This document shows positions 9,719 through 18,435 of a stretch of 62,856 nucleotides of DNA, in pieces (position 1 is the first letter of the stretch; each line of letters begins with the position of its first letter). The DNA comes from Pancytospora philotis (taxonomy: Eukaryota; Microsporidia), in assembly GCA_023647555.1 (NCBI GenBank), contig JALRLY010000273.1:1-62856 (forward strand), written 5' to 3'. The notes below the pieces were generated by a model, which saw only the letters and a program-made list of their open reading frames with translations, did no database searches and was not told the DNA's origin. The translations under genes were made by a program, and so were the position numbers.

Positions 9719-10488
9719 GTTTACAACACAACAAAGTGCGCACCGCGCGGTCCGGCTCTGTGGTGGAAGTTCGTGGCTGTGTGTGCACGCGGCGATCACA
9801 CACGTATAGTGCTTCAAATATCTTATTGCGTTGATGTAATATTACCTCAAAATATGCTAATGCTGTGCACAGTGATTACTTCACATTCTCGACAGTTTCG
9901 TCTGTAGCATGTGAGGCTCTTGAGCGGTCCAACCCTGTCTGTTCAAGCAATTTTCACACTATCGATCTGCGCTGTAGGTTTATAGCGCGTTTCTGACTGG
10001 CCGCGCGCTAGTACAGCTTTTGTATACGAATGGTGCACTGCAGCTTACTGTTTCTTTATTCACCGATCGCAGCTGCATTGCTGTTGGCATTACCAGGGCC
10101 TCAAACGTATAGCATTTAGCTTGCCACTCATTTTGATCGATCAGGCAGATTAAACTTTTAGCTTTCTTCATGATTGCGGTGTGGGATATACAGCTCGCTC
10201 AGAAGCGTTACATGCTGGAACTATGCGTTCCGATTTTTTGCGAAATGTATGCAGCACTTGGCTACTGGTGCTTAGGCATGCTGAAAGCAGACACTACACG
10301 GTGGGAGACATCTGATGGCCACGCTTTGCCTCGATGCGCACTGCCACTGACTGCTCCTCGGTCCCCAGCGGATTATCCCGACTTATTTCTGCTTATGGCT
10401 CCTGATTTTACACATATTTTTCTGATCGCTCTCACAATACACTGCAATCTGATGAAACCTCACTAATACTTAAAAATTCAGGGGGTGC
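9719..10488. other. intergenic region, no gene recognised
   Basis: About 770 bases between divergent genes. A 98-codon frame at 10170-10466 has no family resemblance and no start-proximal box, so it is not called. Confidence 0.4.
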
Positions 10489-11130
10489 ATGCCCATGTCA
10501 GCAGCCACCAACGAAGACGGAGCTACGAACAATGCCGCAGGCCCCAGCGCCGAGAGGGTTGTGCGGCTCTACTACTACGTAAATGAAGAGGCGCACGCCA
10601 CAAACGCCGTTGTGAACGACTTCATCAGCCGCGAGATAGGAAACATCTTCGGGGCGGCGCCGCGCCAGCCTGGTGACGGCAGATGTTACGTCATCTTTGT
10701 GATCCGGAGCATAGCCGAGAACCAGGACCTCGCGCACTACCGCGTGGAGATCGACGAGAGCATCCTGCCGGTGCTCCTCTCCGCCCACTTCAGGCCGATC
10801 CTGCTGCGCTACGTGAGGTTCCAGAGCCTCTTCGGCGCGCTGAGCTTCATACGCCGGATCCACAGCAGCGGCCACCACCGCAAGCTGTACCGCAAGAAGA
10901 TTAAGAAGTACCTCAGGAAGCAGTCGGCCAGCGTCTCGACACCGGGTGCTGACTCCGCAGACTGCAGCATATGCCTCTCGGCGTACAGGCCCAAGTCCAA
11001 GGTGCGGAAGCTCGACTGCAGCCATGAGTTCCACAGGAAATGCATCGATCGCTGGCTCAAGAAGGGCAATCTCAACTGTCCGGTGTGCAGGACCTCTTGC
11101 TTCTCCAGCATCTTCGGCGCCGAGCGGTGA
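10489..11130 (+). CDS. RING-H2 finger protein, probable E3 ubiquitin ligase
   Basis: 213 residues. The C-terminal RING-H2 (residues about 160-203) has all eight ligands: CSIC, then C-S-H-E-F-H-x-x-C, and CPVC. The aromatic 'W' precedes the last pair (RWLKKGNLNCPVC). Such domains recruit an E2 enzyme. Upstream residues 20-130 are mixed alpha/beta without a recognised domain, followed by a strongly basic stretch (RKLYRKKIKKYLRKQ) that might bind membrane or nucleic acid. No transmembrane segment is evident. Two in-frame ATGs (10489, 10495) lie behind an AAAAATTC box. Substrates cannot be inferred. Confidence 0.85.
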   Translation: MPMSAATNEDGATNNAAGPSAERVVRLYYYVNEEAHATNAVVNDFISREIGNIFGAAPRQPGDGRCYVIFVIRSIAENQDLAHYRVEIDESILPVLLSAHFRPILLRYVRFQSLFGALSFIRRIHSSGHHRKLYRKKIKKYLRKQSASVSTPGADSADCSICLSAYRPKSKVRKLDCSHEFHRKCIDRWLKKGNLNCPVCRTSCFSSIFGAER

Positions 11131-11286
11131 CCCATTTGCTTGAATGATTTGACAGCACAGCTGCATGGAGCAGCTTCACGATGATCCGAGCTGGACAGCG
11201 CATGCCAAGCGGGCAAGTAAATGATGTGGTGTAGTATTAATCTTGAATTTATTTTTAATGTGCGCGCGTGCCAGTCTGTGCCGAAT

Positions 11287-11589
11287 CTAGCATTTGCTAA
11301 GCCGCTCCAGGAGCTGCTCGGGGTTATCATTGTTGTGGCAGAGCGCTATCGAGACGACTTTGGTGTGCGACTTCTCGCCTTTTAGAATCCGCACGCTCTC
11401 TTTCGTTACGCCGCAAGCGCGTGCGAGGAACTGCACAAGCTCCTTGTTCGCCTTCCCCTTGTCGGGGACCGCGCCGATGCTTATGCACATGTAGTCTTCG
11501 TCGCGCGACGTCACGCAAGTCTCACTGCAGTTCGGCCTCACTTTCACTGACAACACGATCCCGCTCGCTGTTATAGCTGCCCAAGGCAT
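11287..11589 (-). CDS. DUF167/UPF0235 (YggU-like) small protein
   Basis: 100 residues, the typical size of the family. The family core is clear: GIVLSVKVRPNCSE near the start, then the glycine-lysine loop (P)DKGKANKELVQFLA, and VRILKGEKSHTKVVSIAL at the end, matching 'P.DG.AN..L...LA' and 'V.I..G..SR.K...I'. Members occur from bacteria to humans (C15orf40) and their function is not established. It is convergent with the RING-H2 gene and has no strong AAATTT box. Confidence 0.85.
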   Translation of the reverse strand: MPWAAITASGIVLSVKVRPNCSETCVTSRDEDYMCISIGAVPDKGKANKELVQFLARACGVTKESVRILKGEKSHTKVVSIALCHNNDNPEQLLERLSKC

Positions 11590-11880
11590 GGAGGCGGTCT
11601 CGCCGTACCATAATTACCAGCAAAAAATCTGCAGTGCATTGGATGAAGCATAGAATTGTGTCTGTCCGCCTTGATTACTCCTAGTTATTCTGTTTGTACT
11701 GTTGAATAGAGGCATCACCTCGTAGACACAAAGCAGATTGTTGCCGGCGACGAATTCGAGCGTGGTAATCAATACAGAATAAAAATCATGAAGAATTTAA
11801 CAATAGAGCGCTCCTGATATTAGCCAGCGCACCGCATGCCTGCTCAAGGCCTATTGCAGGCAAATTTCCTACTTGGTCGG

Positions 11881-12624
11881 CTATATGTCCCCGATCATGT
11901 TGGTCGCGTAGCCCCAGTATGCCAGGCTCATCGCGCAGCCCATCAGGGACGCAAAAAGGAGGGGAATGATGGTGATCTGGCCCAGCCTGAGCCTGTACTC
12001 GCTGAACAGCAGCATGCTCCTGATTGAGCCTATGATGACGCCCAGATAAATGCTGCATATCACCGCAATCACGGAGAGAAGCAGCTTGTTCTTTCTGAGG
12101 AAGGAGTGCGCATTGCTGCGGAGCCTGAACGCCACAAAGAACTCGACAGCGAAGACGCCTACAACGAAGTAGAGGGCATGGATGAGGCTGGCGAGCAGCA
12201 CCACGCATCCGGGCTCGTAGATCCGGAACATATCGTGGAACGCGTGCAGCCTGAGCTCGAAGTAGTAGCTCTTCAGGATGCCAAGCTTGTTGAGGAAATC
12301 CAGCGCGCACAGGAAAAACAGCGCGATCGTCGAGTACACGTAGATCTTCGATATGCTCACGAAGCTGCTGCGCGTCGACTTGTAGTTGCTGAATATGTAC
12401 CGCTTGAACCCGATGATGGTGGCCGTGACGGCTACTGTGGGGAGCACGGCCAGCAAAACAACAAGCGTGGCGAGCGCGCCCAGCGGGGTGATCTTGAAGC
12501 CCGCCAGCAGGGACAGCAGCTGCGCAGGCCCGCTGAGCATGCGCAGCTCTGGGGCGACGAGCGCGAGTATCCCCACGCCAGCAAGCAGCAGCTTCAGGAA
12601 CAACTTGGCGAGCATAGTCCGCAT
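11881..12624 (-). CDS. multi-spanning membrane protein, family not recognised
   Basis: About 247 residues from the ATG at 12624, but the frame stays open into the assembly gap at 12670-12719, so the N-terminus is uncertain. About six hydrophobic helices are visible (for example LALVAPELRM region, ALATLVVLLAVLPTVAVTAT, YSTIALFFLCALDF, VVLLASLIHALYFVVGVFAV, LLLSVIAVICSIYLGVIIGS, IIPLLFASLMGCAMSLAYW). Short basic loops alternate with them. No catalytic or transporter motif was recognised. The stop lies 256 bases before Rrp7's start-side neighbour and both genes run on the minus strand. Confidence 0.65.
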   Translation of the reverse strand: MRTMLAKLFLKLLLAGVGILALVAPELRMLSGPAQLLSLLAGFKITPLGALATLVVLLAVLPTVAVTATIIGFKRYIFSNYKSTRSSFVSISKIYVYSTIALFFLCALDFLNKLGILKSYYFELRLHAFHDMFRIYEPGCVVLLASLIHALYFVVGVFAVEFFVAFRLRSNAHSFLRKNKLLLSVIAVICSIYLGVIIGSIRSMLLFSEYRLRLGQITIIPLLFASLMGCAMSLAYWGYATNMIGDI

Positions 12625-12669
12625 GGGGTCTGCGGGGCAAGCAAATACCAACAGGAAGGCTGGCAGGGA

Positions 12670-12719
12670 NNNNNNNNNNNNNNNNNNNNNNNNNNNNNNN
12701 NNNNNNNNNNNNNNNNNNN
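12670..12719. other. assembly gap (50 N)
   Basis: Exactly 50 N, a conventional placeholder. True length and content are unknown, and it may hide the 5' end of the membrane-protein gene. Confidence 0.97.
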
Positions 12720-12781
12720 TACAGATCGTCAGACGCGCTGCTAACGGTGAGCATGCGCACAAGCAAACCGCATCGTATGGA

Positions 12782-13168
12782 CTACTCGTAGTGGGTAAAT
12801 CCATCCTCGTCCTCGACCAGCCTCTTTTTCTTCGCTCTCTTCTCGGCCTGCTCGTACTTGCGCATGTAGCTGTTCATCTCCTCCTCCAGCCGGCGGCAGT
12901 CGCCGCTCCGGTTTTTGTAGCCGACGTCGACGGCGGGCGTCTTCATCCAGCGCAGCGCACAGTCCACGTTGCGGAACTCGAACACGTAGATCGTGCTGGC
13001 GCCTTTGTGCGTCTTGCTGCGCAGCTCCGCATCCTCCAGGCTGAGCTTGAGGTCGTACGCGAGCGGGAATGAAACGTACGTGCTGTTGCGCTCGACCGGG
13101 ATCTCCACGCGCACCTCCTGCTCCATGCCCTCGACCGAAAACGGAAAACGCAGCCGCACCGTCTCCAT
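12782..13168 (-). CDS. RRP7: Rrp7-like ribosomal RNA processing protein
   Basis: 128 residues. The C-terminal half, RRLEEEMNSYMRKYEQAEKR followed by VEDEDGFTHYE, matches the hallmark of Rrp7, in which a helix of acidic and basic residues leads to 'VDEDGFT'. The N-terminal half is a small beta-rich domain with VYVFEFRNVDCALRWM-like spacing, as in the degenerate RRM. Rrp7 belongs to the UTP-C/CURI complex in small-subunit assembly. Yeast Rrp7 has 297 residues; this one ends right after the DEDGFT motif, lacking the basic tail. The ATG at 13168 is chosen because the AAATTT box lies 29 bases upstream; the frame itself runs to 13279. Confidence 0.75.
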   Translation of the reverse strand: METVRLRFPFSVEGMEQEVRVEIPVERNSTYVSFPLAYDLKLSLEDAELRSKTHKGASTIYVFEFRNVDCALRWMKTPAVDVGYKNRSGDCRRLEEEMNSYMRKYEQAEKRAKKKRLVEDEDGFTHYE

Positions 13169-13197
13169 ACGGCTAATAATTTTCAGCCCGTAACTGC

Positions 13198-13205
13198 AAA
13201 TTTTT
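13198..13205 (-). promoter_or_regulatory. AAATTT-like box of the Rrp7 gene
   Basis: AAAAATTT on the minus strand, 29 bases before the ATG; a second weaker AAAATTA follows nearer the start. Confidence 0.55.
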
Positions 13206-13386
13206 GCGAAGCAGCCTGCGCTGGAATAGGAGGCAGGATGCAAATGATAATGCCATGCGTTGCTGCATGCCCCATACACGCTCGTGCTGCGCTATTCTAT
13301 AACTGTCACTAAAGGCGAGTATAAATGACTAGCTGGGCTGTCCTCGTACGGAAAGCGTTAGGCGTGTTAAAATCCGCGGCGCATGC

Positions 13387-13602
13387 ATGCCCATGGACGT
13401 GTTTTTCAGCATACTGGAGAGGACGCAGTCGTACGAGAAGGCGTTCGAGGGTCTGCGGACAACGCTGCTCAAGCGCAGGCTCGACATCGTGAACGGCGAG
13501 CTGCCGTATGCCGAGGTGCGCAGCAGGTTTAAGAAGATTCTGAAGCTGCTCGAGAAAGAGAAGATCCTCGCAAAGATAGCCGAAGGGGACGGCCCTCAGT
13601 GA
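13387..13602 (+). CDS. small helical protein of 71 residues, unknown
   Basis: GC-rich frame with the codon character of the core genes. The product is almost entirely helical and charged (FFSILERTQSYEKAFEGLR, RSRFKKILKLLEKEKILAKI). Two possible starts, ATG at 13387 and 13393, follow the 'ATGCATGCCCATG' context seen before other starts here. No family recognised. Confidence 0.5.
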   Translation: MPMDVFFSILERTQSYEKAFEGLRTTLLKRRLDIVNGELPYAEVRSRFKKILKLLEKEKILAKIAEGDGPQ

Positions 13603-13820
13603 TGTGCATAGCTTGTTCAATGCAGCGCATCAGCTGTTGTAACAATATCGCGTAGCTGGGTATCGCTGAGGCGAGATCTCGTTCTATTCTAGATAAACTG
13701 CCATTATTCTTGCCTATCATTTATAGTGTATGCAGCGAATTGTCGCATGCAGCGTTGCCGAACGTGCATGCTAGTCGCGCATTGCTGATGCTAATTTATC
13801 GGGTATCGTTATTTGGAGCG

Positions 13821-13828
13821 AAAAATTT
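13821..13828 (+). promoter_or_regulatory. AAATTT-like start-proximal box
   Basis: AAAAATTT followed by GCCGTCCC and the ATG at 13837. Confidence 0.65.
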
Positions 13829-13836
13829 GCCGTCCC

Positions 13837-15015
13837 ATGTTCTCCGCAGTTATTGGTATGGAACTTATCCGCTTGGCCGCGTCGTCGTACTTGGAAGCGT
13901 CTAGTGCTTCCGACGATGTTGAGATGCTGAGCACCGAATTGTCCGAGGCCACCCTTGGTAGCACAAATCACCTTGTCCCGCAGCTGGAGGCGCCCAGCAC
14001 CAGCGCCGCCCCGAAGCCGGCGGATGCGCTGCGCTTGCTAGCTGTGAGCATGGCGCAGCAGAACGAGAAAAGAGCGCAGCTTCTGGACTCGTTCAAGGAG
14101 TGGATGGCTCGGTTCGAGGGTTGTATGCTTCGATTTCACGGGACGATGGCAGTCCCGCTGTGCCAGCGCAGTGGTGGTGCCGATATCGAGTCTCTGGATG
14201 CTCTTGAGAGTTGGGAAAGTAATACAAAGCAAAGCGATCTGGCAGACGAGATTGCGCTTATAAATAGAGAGTTTGCTGTTAAATGCAGAGAATGTTGCAC
14301 GGAGATTTTCTCCATTTTTTATAGATGCCTTTTCAAGATCAGCGGGCGGTCCGAAGACTATTTCGACAGCAGCTTGCACCCGTATTATCGAGTGCTGGAG
14401 CAGCTTAATGCACCTGCAAGCGACTACAGCGATCTCGCTGAAACGATGAAGACGGCCATCGAATTTAGCTGTGAGGAATCTGCGGGCGTCTTCGACGTTC
14501 TCAAGTCTGTTCGGAGCAGAATTCGTGGCTTTGAGGATGATCCCAGAAGCGCCTACATGGCAGCAGTCACTGGCTTTTTCAACTCCGTTCTCTTTGTCCA
14601 TGCGACCGTGGAGCGCATTCAGTTTGAAGCTCAACCGTACACAACATCGCCGGTTGCTTGTTTCGGAGATGAGATGCGGCCAGTATGCGACGGCGCACCG
14701 CCGCGTGAACAGATTTTCCGCGCGCAGTTCGGTGATAAGCTGTCCGCGGTGTTCAATGACGCTTGTAATATAATAGATGAAGCGTGCATCAGTACTGCTC
14801 GGCTATCGGAGTTAGTTGGTCAAAAGGCAAGTGCATACGAGGCGTATGCCTCCGGGGCAGTTGTCAGATGGCCTTTTGACAAGCCATACTCTAAAATGGA
14901 GAAGCCTGCGCGTGCGCAAAACTGCTCCATGTGGCGCAAAACTGTTTCTGATGCCGCTGTTATCAAGCCGTTCGGAAGCGGCGTCACGAAAAATAGAAAG
15001 AAACAGCCAAAGTAA
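13837..15015 (+). CDS. predicted secreted helical protein (group B, member 1)
   Basis: 392 residues. The start is the ATG after AAAAATTTGCCGTCCC. The first 22 residues are moderately hydrophobic and could be a weak signal peptide, followed by a Ser/Ala/Thr/Pro-rich stretch (to about 65). The rest is predicted helical with scattered cysteines (about 10) and a basic tail (KNRKKQPK). The gene is visibly AT-richer and less codon-biased than its neighbours. It shares this layout (hydrophobic start, low-complexity linker, 250-300 helical residues) with the genes at 44064 and 56874. Homology among them is not proven by eye. Function unknown. Confidence 0.6.
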   Translation: MFSAVIGMELIRLAASSYLEASSASDDVEMLSTELSEATLGSTNHLVPQLEAPSTSAAPKPADALRLLAVSMAQQNEKRAQLLDSFKEWMARFEGCMLRFHGTMAVPLCQRSGGADIESLDALESWESNTKQSDLADEIALINREFAVKCRECCTEIFSIFYRCLFKISGRSEDYFDSSLHPYYRVLEQLNAPASDYSDLAETMKTAIEFSCEESAGVFDVLKSVRSRIRGFEDDPRSAYMAAVTGFFNSVLFVHATVERIQFEAQPYTTSPVACFGDEMRPVCDGAPPREQIFRAQFGDKLSAVFNDACNIIDEACISTARLSELVGQKASAYEAYASGAVVRWPFDKPYSKMEKPARAQNCSMWRKTVSDAAVIKPFGSGVTKNRKKQPK

Positions 15016-15185
15016 ATGGTATTTAATAAAGTTCTCTGCAAGGCTCTGTAGTGCTATATTCTAGTAAAATGCATAGATGGGTACCGGCATGAGGTCTTTG
15101 TATCCACAGTTTCTCACCTTGCTGGGCCTGGACTAGACTCAGTTAACTCATGCATTCCCTCATTCTATATGCAGCCACACATGCC

Positions 15186-16148
15186 TTAGAACTTGATCTT
15201 TTTGATCCTATTGCGCACCTTGTCTTTCTCTGCAACACGCTTCGAAGATTTATCATTCCGACCTGCGTTTACATCCGTGGGATTTTCTCTTTTTGCTAGT
15301 GACATCTCAATATCAGTGCACTCGGCATCCGGATTAGCTGGTGCCTGTAAAATAGCTTCTCGATTGTGCTCCGCCGCAGCTTCAGACACTGGTAGGAACT
15401 GCAGTGTATATTTTGTAGCCTGGCGTGTATGTGGGCTTTCAGAAGTCATTTTACAGGGTTGTTTCACTGGCTCTATAGTATTGGTTTCACGAAAATGCAC
15501 ATCGAGACTTTCGTGAAGGCTGCGCGCGTCTCGCTCATTTAGGCTGTCGTCCTTTGATGCATCGACTCTCATGCGGGGTTTTGACAGCACCGCGTCGCGG
15601 CCGTCGGCCCCCAAAGCGTCACAAAGCGTGTCTGACGGATATACCGCTTCACAGCGCCTCAGAAAGTAGCGCTCGGAGCCATCGTAGGATGCGGTGCACG
15701 ACAGCGCGACTCTGTAGTCCTCGGCGCCATCATAGAGCGCCTGAAAATTCAGCGCGTTACGCCCGAGCCTGGGGTTGTTGCGCCTAGCCTTGCCTTCGTT
15801 CATAGCACTCCGCTCGTAGAGCTCATTCCTGGTCTGGGGGAGTCCCTGCTGCTGCACGAACACAGGCGGGCAATACTTATCCTGGCCCGCGTATCGCGGC
15901 TTCATCTTTTTCCAGTAGTTGGGAACCGGGACGAAGGCATTAGCCCGGGCACCCGTGGCGATGCCCAATGGAGTATGGCTATTATGCAGCAGCGTTAGAA
16001 TCAGCGGGTGCTCGGCATTTGCGTACTCAGGGGGAATACTAGCATCAGGGAGTGCGATGCGGAGCGCTTCGTACTTCTTCTGCCACGCCTCGCGCTTGGC
16101 CTGCTTTCTTGTTTTTCCAGCCCTCAGATACTCGCGCAAAGCATCCAT
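15186..16148 (-). CDS. CUS1: SF3B2/Cus1-like U2 snRNP (SF3b) subunit
   Basis: 320 residues. Residues about 40-150 follow the DUF382 block of SF3B2/Cus1. EYANAEHPLILTLLHNSH corresponds to the 'DPKLLVHLKATRNS' region, FVPVPNYW to 'SVPVPRHW', and CPPVF to 'KPPFELP'. MNEGKARRNNPRLGRNALNF, then QALYDGA, corresponds to 'KMREKVRPKMGKIDIDYQKLHDAF'. SF3b binds the U2 snRNA-branchpoint helix and SF3B2 pairs with SF3B4. The C-terminal 130 residues are charged and low in structure, ending in a basic motif (VRNRIKKIKF). Yeast Cus1 has 436 residues. The assignment rests on ordered motif matches, not on overall identity. Confidence 0.7.
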   Translation of the reverse strand: MDALREYLRAGKTRKQAKREAWQKKYEALRIALPDASIPPEYANAEHPLILTLLHNSHTPLGIATGARANAFVPVPNYWKKMKPRYAGQDKYCPPVFVQQQGLPQTRNELYERSAMNEGKARRNNPRLGRNALNFQALYDGAEDYRVALSCTASYDGSERYFLRRCEAVYPSDTLCDALGADGRDAVLSKPRMRVDASKDDSLNERDARSLHESLDVHFRETNTIEPVKQPCKMTSESPHTRQATKYTLQFLPVSEAAAEHNREAILQAPANPDAECTDIEMSLAKRENPTDVNAGRNDKSSKRVAEKDKVRNRIKKIKF

Positions 16149-16249
16149 GCGGGGCGGCTGTGCGCGCACAAATAGCCCAAGTTCACCGCGGCCGAAATCT
16201 ATTCAGTTTAGTAAATACAACTCAGCAGCAGTTTATTGGAGCATGGCGG

Positions 16250-16765
16250 CTAAATCTCGAGGGCCGACGACTTGGCATTGAGGACGATCCCCATGATGAA
16301 CCCGAGCAGGCCGACGCTGGCCGGGATGATTTCGAGGATCACAATTTTGAAGAAGAGCGACGGGTCCTTCGCGTCCATCACGCTGATAATCGCGCAGATC
16401 AGCCCCGTCGCCGTCGAGGAGAAGTAGTTGCAGAGGCCCACGAAGAGGCCCGACGAGAAGAAGATGTAGTGCGCCTTGTCGGGCGTGTTAGGCTTGATGG
16501 TGCTGCTGATCATCACGCACGTTATGATGCCAGTCAGGAAGTTGGCCTCGCACACGACCGTTCCCAGGATCGACTTGGTGCCGACCGAGGGCGCCTTGAT
16601 CGACGCGCCGCTCACGTACTTTGCAATCGTGAGGATGCCGTTCGCCGTGCCCGCGGCGCTCAGCGTGAAGCAGATGACCATGCCGATGTAGCCGAGGATG
16701 TTGATCGGGAGCGTGAGCAGCGCTGCGAGCGAGCCGAGCAGCACGCCGCCGAGCACCTTCTTCAT
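16250..16765 (-). CDS. VMA16: V-type ATPase proteolipid subunit c'' (Vma16)
   Basis: 171 residues, four hydrophobic helices. The second helix has the proton-carrying glutamate in SILGTVVCEANFLTGIITCV, preceded by SIKAPSVGTKS, which matches the 'GIKTPRITTKNL..IIFCE' signature of c''. The last helices read SGLFVGLCNYFSSTATGLIC and ALL-type loop DAKDPSLFFKIVILEIIPA, with the second 'DA.NPSLF.K.L..E' motif. This subunit sits in the rotor ring of the proton pump of vacuolar or secretory membranes. It is shorter at the N-terminus than yeast Vma16 (213), lacking its extra first helix. It is convergent with no neighbour and lies between SF3B2 and Mrd1. Confidence 0.85.
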   Translation of the reverse strand: MKKVLGGVLLGSLAALLTLPINILGYIGMVICFTLSAAGTANGILTIAKYVSGASIKAPSVGTKSILGTVVCEANFLTGIITCVMISSTIKPNTPDKAHYIFFSSGLFVGLCNYFSSTATGLICAIISVMDAKDPSLFFKIVILEIIPASVGLLGFIMGIVLNAKSSALEI

Positions 16766-16978
16766 GCCGTAAACACGTGCGCAGCCATATACTAAAAAAC
16801 AAACTGTTACAGCCTGTGTGCTACAAAATAATAATACAGGGGCAGCGCGCTACCTAGCAGCTCCGCATTTCAAGCAAAAGGCACTAGAATGGACAAGGCA
16901 TATCGACAGTAGACCGATACTAAATGTGTTCCCACCGTCTCTATTTCACCACATAATTTTATTCGAATGCCATAGCGT

Positions 16979-18232
16979 TTAGAGCTTGGCGCGCTCGAGC
17001 ACCAGGCGGCGCCCGTACAGATGCGTGCTGGTGCCGAAGTACCCGATCGCCTTGTCGACGCTCTTCGGAGAGTCGAGAATGATGAAGGCGAACCCCCTGT
17101 GGGTCTTATCGCTCTTGATCGGCAGGCGGATGTCCACGACGTGGGCGTACGAGGAGAAGATGTTCTTCAAATCATCGACCGACGCCTGGAACGGCACGTT
17201 CTTCACGACAATCTTGTTGGTCTTCTTCTCGCCCGTCTTCTTGCCCGGGGCGGCGGGCGCAGGCGTCTCCTCAGCGGCGGGTGCGTTGCACAGCGGCGCA
17301 AACTCGCAGTATATGATGTTGTTCTTGAACCGCCGCATGTTAAGGGCCTTCAGCGCCTCCAGCGCCTCCTTTTCGTCGCCGAACACCAGAAGGGCGAGGC
17401 ACTTGGAGGGCGCGAGATCAACGCGGTAGTCGCCCTTAACGAGCTCCAGAACACCGAAGATGTCGGAGTTGCGCAGAATCAGCGTCTTCCGGTCCTTCTC
17501 CTCGGTGATGCGATCGAGGAAAATGCCGTTGTGCTCCAGGAACAGCCGCGTCTGCTCGACGAGATTGGTCTCCAGCAGCGCGATCCGGGAGCCCAGCGCG
17601 CCGTCCCGCAGATTCACCAGATCGCGCTTGTCGATCTTCTCCATCTCGCACGTCCGCTTGACGACGGTGTCGAAGTTGAAGAAGAGCGTGTTGTAGTACT
17701 CCTTTTTGCGCTCGCCCTCGGTCTCGGTGTACACGCCGACCTTGACGCGCATGCCGAGCAGCAGGCGCACGTGCTGGAACGCATGCACGGCGTGCACGCC
17801 CTCCCTGAACAGCACGACCGCGCTGGTCTTCTCGTCCTTCCGCGTCAGCTTCACGGAAGTAACGCGGCCGATCTTCTGCAGCTCCTCCTCGAGCATGCTC
17901 TCGGTCGTGCTCGGGCCGAGCCCCCTGATGAGCACCGTCTTGGAGTACAAGATGCGGCGCTCCTGCGACTCGGGCTTGGCCGCCGGCGCCGCGGCCTCCT
18001 CGTCCGCCAGCTCCACGGTGATCTTGTGGTTGCAGAACATGGCGTTGTTGAAGTACTGCTGCGCGCCCTGCGCCTCCTCCCCCGTCTTGTAGCCGATGAA
18101 GCAGACGCGCCGGAACGCGCCGCTCGCGGAGTTCAGCATGTACACGTCCGTCACGGGGCTGTTGCGGCTGAAGAACGCCTCGATCTCCGACTTGTCGACT
18201 TTCTTCGGCAAATTTTTCACCACTACCCGCAT
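16979..18232 (-). CDS. MRD1: Mrd1/RBM19-like multi-RRM ribosome biogenesis factor
   Basis: 417 residues with about four RNA-recognition motifs. RRM1 starts at residue 2 (RVVVKNLPKKVDKSEIEAFF, later FRRVCFIGYKTGEEA), as in Mrd1, where it opens the protein. RRM2 is at about 95-170 (KTVLIRGLGPSTTESMLEEE), an RRM at about 245-310 (KTLILRNSDIFGVLELVKGD), and the last at 338-417 (NKIVVKNVPFQASVDDLKNI, THRGFAFI). Mrd1 binds pre-rRNA and U3 in the small-subunit processome. Yeast Mrd1 has 887 residues and five RRMs, so this is about half. An AAAAATTTGCC string occurs inside codons 6-9 rather than upstream of the ATG. Confidence 0.8.
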   Translation of the reverse strand: MRVVVKNLPKKVDKSEIEAFFSRNSPVTDVYMLNSASGAFRRVCFIGYKTGEEAQGAQQYFNNAMFCNHKITVELADEEAAAPAAKPESQERRILYSKTVLIRGLGPSTTESMLEEELQKIGRVTSVKLTRKDEKTSAVVLFREGVHAVHAFQHVRLLLGMRVKVGVYTETEGERKKEYYNTLFFNFDTVVKRTCEMEKIDKRDLVNLRDGALGSRIALLETNLVEQTRLFLEHNGIFLDRITEEKDRKTLILRNSDIFGVLELVKGDYRVDLAPSKCLALLVFGDEKEALEALKALNMRRFKNNIIYCEFAPLCNAPAAEETPAPAAPGKKTGEKKTNKIVVKNVPFQASVDDLKNIFSSYAHVVDIRLPIKSDKTHRGFAFIILDSPKSVDKAIGYFGTSTHLYGRRLVLERAKL

Positions 18233-18408
18233 TAGCGGTGATTTTTTCGCTTCTTTTTGAGCGGCCGCAGCGGAAGCAGTTCATACTGGCATAGGCAGTT
18301 CATAGTGGCTGCTTTTGAGTGCTGGCACATGGTATGAGGAGCATTTTAATAATAACTACGCACCACCTGCCAAGCTTTACACGCAAAGCAGCGCAGGATG
18401 CGGCCGTT

Positions 18409-18417
18409 AAAATTTTT
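18409..18417 (+). promoter_or_regulatory. AAATTT-like start-proximal box
   Basis: AAAATTTTT ends 18 bases before the ATG at 18436; a second AAAATTC lies between. Confidence 0.6.
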
Positions 18418-18435
18418 GGAAAATTCGCGGACTCT

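Noticed and set aside
10170..10466. 98-codon frame between ubiquilin and the RING gene
   Set aside because: No family resemblance, no box, average intergenic composition.
17021..18235. 404-codon plus-strand frame opposite Mrd1
   Set aside because: Antisense shadow of four RRMs.
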